Shown in pieces: positions 6,705-8,186 of a stretch of 8,186 nucleotides of DNA. The stretch comes from Bacteroidales bacterium (GTDB taxonomy: Bacteria > Bacteroidota > Bacteroidia > Bacteroidales > WCHB1-69), in assembly GCA_031264975.1 (NCBI GenBank), contig JAISDH010000132.1, positions 1-8,186 on the forward strand, given 5' to 3'. The position numbers and the translations under genes were made by a program. The first letter of the stretch is position 1. Every line of letters begins with the position of its first letter. Under the pieces are notes generated by a model that saw only the letters and a program-made list of their open reading frames with translations, was not told where the DNA came from and did no database searches.

Positions 6705-6712
6705 CAAATGTA
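6705..6712 (-). promoter_or_regulatory. -7 box of the beta-barrel gene at 5902-6648
   Basis: The minus strand reads TACATTTG, a perfect TAnnTTTG match, placing transcription start near 6699 and giving a leader of about 50 nt. No TTG is found at the usual -33 distance, so the promoter may be weak or need an activator. A 16-bp repeat copy directly abuts it on the upstream side. Confidence 0.55.
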
Positions 6713-6714
6713 CA

Positions 6715-6730
6715 ATTATTTTTCAAATGA
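6715..6730. repeat. 16-bp exact direct repeat, copy 1
   Basis: ATTATTTTTCAAATGA occurs here and again, unchanged and in the same orientation, at 6852-6867. This copy lies 2 bp upstream of the barrel-gene -7 box. The sequence is AT-rich, so a chance match is possible, but 16 identical bases within 140 bp is notable. It could be a protein-binding site. Confidence 0.45.
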
Positions 6731-6751
6731 GTTTGTTTCATTATCATATTT

Positions 6752-6782
6752 CTATTAACAATTTAAAAGCGAATGTTAATAG
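6752..6782. repeat. 9-bp perfect inverted repeat
   Basis: CTATTAACA (6752-6760) is exactly complementary to TGTTAATAG (6774-6782) around a 13-nt spacer. Neither strand has a U-run after it, so it does not look like an intrinsic terminator. An operator-like site upstream of the barrel gene is one reading. A second inverted pair, TATTGTT/AACAATA (6801-6807 with 6829-6835), follows. Confidence 0.35.
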
Positions 6783-6851
6783 CTTGAAAAGAAAACAGGG
6801 TATTGTTCTCCAAATAATCCTTGTCAATAACAATAACAGGTGTATTATATT

Positions 6852-6867
6852 ATTATTTTTCAAATGA
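6852..6867. repeat. 16-bp exact direct repeat, copy 2
   Basis: Identical to 6715-6730. This copy lies about 25 bp beyond the predicted 3' end of the small RNA candidate on the minus strand. Confidence 0.45.
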
Positions 6868-6889
6868 TAAGAGCAAAATATATAAGCAA

Positions 6890-6983
6890 TAAAAATGGGA
6901 AAGCCGGATTTCTTCGGCTCAACATGTGGCGCGAACCTTTCGGCACGCTCCTGTCCGTTGATAACGCCCAACGGAATAAAGGC
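6890..6983 (-). ncRNA. Candidate small RNA with three hairpins
   Basis: On the minus strand, a perfect -7 box TATCTTTG at 6995-6988 predicts a start near 6983. The next 95 nt are clearly more GC-rich than the flanks and fold into three hairpins in a row. The first is CCGTTG/CAACGG (6974-6955). The second is GCG-TG-CC with a GAAA tetraloop and GG-TT-CGC (6948-6931). The third is AGCCG/CGGCT (6919-6902), followed by TTTCCCATTTTTATT, a broken U-run that could terminate. An open frame (6744-6998) covers it but continues into AT-rich low-complexity sequence and is not convincing as a gene. No SRP, tmRNA, RNase P or riboswitch signature that I know matches. A trans-acting sRNA is the best reading; the target is unknown. 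Confidence 0.55.
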
Positions 6984-6987
6984 GCTG

Positions 6988-7024
6988 CAAAGATACAAAA
7001 TATTTTTCTACGTATTTTTCTACG
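6988..7024 (-). promoter_or_regulatory. Promoter region of the small RNA, with a 12-bp tandem repeat
   Basis: TATCTTTG (6995-6988) is a perfect -7 box. Just upstream, TATTTTTCTACG is repeated exactly in tandem at 7001-7012 and 7013-7024, covering the spacer and the place where the -33 element should be. No TTG is found there, so the repeat may replace it as a binding site. Confidence 0.5.
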
Positions 7025-7205
7025 ATTGTTGAATAAGAGAAAAAATTATTACAAATAAATAAGGAAGTAGAAACGCCTTTACTTCTATACAAGCAGTAAT
7101 GAAGCAATAATCATTAATCACTATTTCCCTCCTTATATCTTGTTTCTTAATCGCAAAAGAAAATAAAAAAACATAAAAACTGTTTCCTATCTAAAAATAA
7201 ATGTA
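7025..7205. other. AT-rich spacer between divergent promoters
   Basis: No coding region is convincing. Two small inverted repeats are present: GAAGTA/TACTTC (7064-7069 with 7080-7085) and TAATGA/TCATTA (7097-7102 with 7111-7116). Read on the minus strand the first is followed by a T-rich stretch and could end a minus-strand transcript, but the stem is only 6 bp. Confidence 0.4.
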
Positions 7206-7213
7206 TACCTTTG
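7206..7213 (+). promoter_or_regulatory. -7 box upstream of the small ORFs and peptidase gene
   Basis: TACCTTTG is a perfect TAnnTTTG match. Transcription would start near 7219. The -33 region (TGTTT at 7181-7185) is a poor match to TTG. An 8-bp inverted repeat, TTTCCTAT (7183-7190) and ATAGGAAA (7227-7234), flanks the box on both sides and could be an operator. Confidence 0.55.
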
Positions 7214-7262
7214 CCTCATAATTTTTATAGGAAAAATGTTGAACGTTTAAAGTATTAATCAC

Positions 7263-7490
7263 ATGTATTGGATAAATGGACAAGATGCTAAAAATCATTA
7301 TTATAATTATTTATACACAGGTAAGCGAGGTATTTTTGCGTTTGTTTTTTGTTTGGAATTTATGATGTATTTGTTGAAAAATAATACATTGTTTGGCGCT
7401 TTTGATAACTTTTTTCTCCTATACATAAAAATGATAGAAATATACAAAACATACAATGTACAGCGCCTTTTATATAGGAATGCAGAATAA
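7263..7490 (+). CDS. Doubtful 75-residue ORF
   Basis: An ATG about 45 nt after the predicted transcription start opens a frame of 75 codons. The product is rich in Tyr, Phe and Asn, with a hydrophobic patch at about residues 24-38 and another near 43-56. No family is recognised. AT-rich leader sequence can produce such frames by chance, and the composition is unlike the neighbouring proteins. It may be a non-coding leader of the peptidase transcript. Confidence 0.2.
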   Translation: MYWINGQDAKNHYYNYLYTGKRGIFAFVFCLEFMMYLLKNNTLFGAFDNFFLLYIKMIEIYKTYNVQRLLYRNAE

Positions 7491-7514
7491 ATATCTAATA
7501 AAAAGAAAAAGACA

Positions 7515-7703
7515 ATGAAAAGAAATGAAAATTGTTTCTATGATAAAGAATATTTGGGACGCCAATTATTTTCATCTTGTAACGGAGGACATTCAGATTT
7601 ACGAAGAGAAAAAAATGTTTGTATTTTTGTATACGCTATGTTAGAAGATTTTATTGAAATTCATTTTGTATTAAAATCATATCAAGAAAAATGTCATGAA
7701 TAA
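7515..7703 (+). CDS. Small 62-residue ORF overlapping the peptidase start, unknown
   Basis: The ATG follows a purine-rich AAAAAGAAAAAGACA stretch, the kind of upstream context favoured in Bacteroidota. The product is mostly hydrophilic with four Cys (7, 22, 36, 60). There is no signal peptide and no recognised domain; the Cys/His spacing does not match a known zinc motif. Its last 8 nt overlap the ATG of the peptidase gene (7696), so the two could be translationally coupled. It is a real small gene or a translated leader at best; chance cannot be excluded. Confidence 0.35.
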   Translation: MKRNENCFYDKEYLGRQLFSSCNGGHSDLRREKNVCIFVYAMLEDFIEIHFVLKSYQEKCHE

Positions 7704-8186
7704 TAAAAAATCAGCTATACTTTTTTTCATAATCTATTTGTTAGGAGTTTGTACAGTGGTTCATGCGCAAATTTTATATACTGAATATACTAATTCAGAA
7801 TTAGAATCTTCGGAGGTCTATTTATCGAGTAATATCTATCAAAAAGATTTTATCCTTTTTGTGGATATGTTGAAAACTACTCATCCTATATTCGCTTTTG
7901 ATAATCAAAATATTGTTGATTTGAATGCTATAGAAAAAGAAGGGTATGTATGGACGAGCAATTGCACAAATATAGAAGACCTGAAAATCTATCTTCAAAC
8001 GATTATGGCGCGTTTAAATGATGGACACTCGTTCGTTCTTCCTGATTTTGATAGAAATGCTTTGTACCCATTCCAAGTGTTTGTAGATATTGGTAATGAC
8101 AGCGTTTATTTATTTTCTGTGGATAAACCGTATCAGAAATGTCTTGGGAAAAAAATATTAGAAATTAATCATTTCCCTGTAATGGA
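7696..8186 (+). CDS. Secreted S41-family peptidase-like protein, 5' part only
   Basis: The frame is open from ATG 7696 to the window end (163 codons) and is cut off there. A Sec signal peptide is clear: KK at 4-5, hydrophobic core about 7-20, and likely cut VHAQ near 22-25. What follows matches the N-terminal region of C-terminal-processing (tail-specific) proteases of family S41. There is a helix with FVDMLKTTHPIF, then LNDGHSFVLPDF around residues 112-123, the conserved DGHT/S segment of these proteins. The start of a PDZ-like part follows, GKKILEINHFPV near 151-162. The catalytic Ser/Lys region lies beyond the window, so activity cannot be judged. It overlaps the preceding small ORF by 8 nt and is probably driven by the box at 7206. 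Confidence 0.8.
   Translation, partial: MNNKKSAILFFIIYLLGVCTVVHAQILYTEYTNSELESSEVYLSSNIYQKDFILFVDMLKTTHPIFAFDNQNIVDLNAIEKEGYVWTSNCTNIEDLKIYLQTIMARLNDGHSFVLPDFDRNALYPFQVFVDIGNDSVYLFSVDKPYQKCLGKKILEINHFPVM

Noticed and set aside
6715..6867. Target-site duplication of a small insertion
   Set aside because: Sixteen bases is longer than most target duplications, and the 121 bp between the copies have no terminal inverted repeats.
6744..6998. 84-codon minus-strand ORF over the small RNA candidate
   Set aside because: The first half is simply the hairpin island read as codons, and the second half is AT-rich Leu/Ile sequence through repeats and the spacer. The start codon also lies upstream of the predicted transcription start.

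Overview
The window looks like chromosomal DNA of a Bacteroidales-type bacterium (phylum Bacteroidota). Three things point there. The DNA is AT-rich. Intergenic regions repeatedly carry the Bacteroidota -7 promoter box TAnnTTTG instead of a sigma70 -10 box. The gene content is typical of the phylum: secreted outer-membrane beta-barrels, lipobox lipoproteins, and a zapA/rny cluster. Species cannot be named from this sequence alone.

Layout. Positions 86-2203 (+) hold a cell-envelope cluster: a secreted beta-barrel, a small lipoprotein 7 nt behind it, then a perfect 18-bp hairpin and a larger lipoprotein. Positions 2204-2618 have no convincing gene but are densely self-complementary. Positions 2619-5039 (-) form a transcription unit reading coiled-coil ZapB-like protein, ZapA, 6S RNA, RNase Y, with a good promoter at 5075-5107. 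A HAD phosphatase with its own promoter lies upstream at 5125-5727 (-). A tRNA-Arg(CCG) at 5817-5890 (-) sits 11 nt behind another beta-barrel gene at 5902-6648 (-).

Positions 6649-7262 contain no convincing protein gene. They hold the barrel-gene promoter, several exact repeats, and a candidate small RNA at about 6890-6983 (-) with a perfect -7 box and a terminator-like last hairpin. From 7206 a plus-strand promoter leads into two doubtful small ORFs and then the 5' part of a secreted S41-type peptidase at 7696, which runs off the window.

Functionally, the central block combines divisome assembly (ZapA and a coiled-coil partner), global control of transcription (6S RNA) and mRNA turnover (RNase Y). 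The flanks are envelope proteins. No CRISPR array, transposase, toxin-antitoxin pair or defence system is visible. The most unusual content is RNA-like: the 6S gene inside the zapA-rny gap, the rod-like region behind rny, and the 6.9-kb small RNA candidate.
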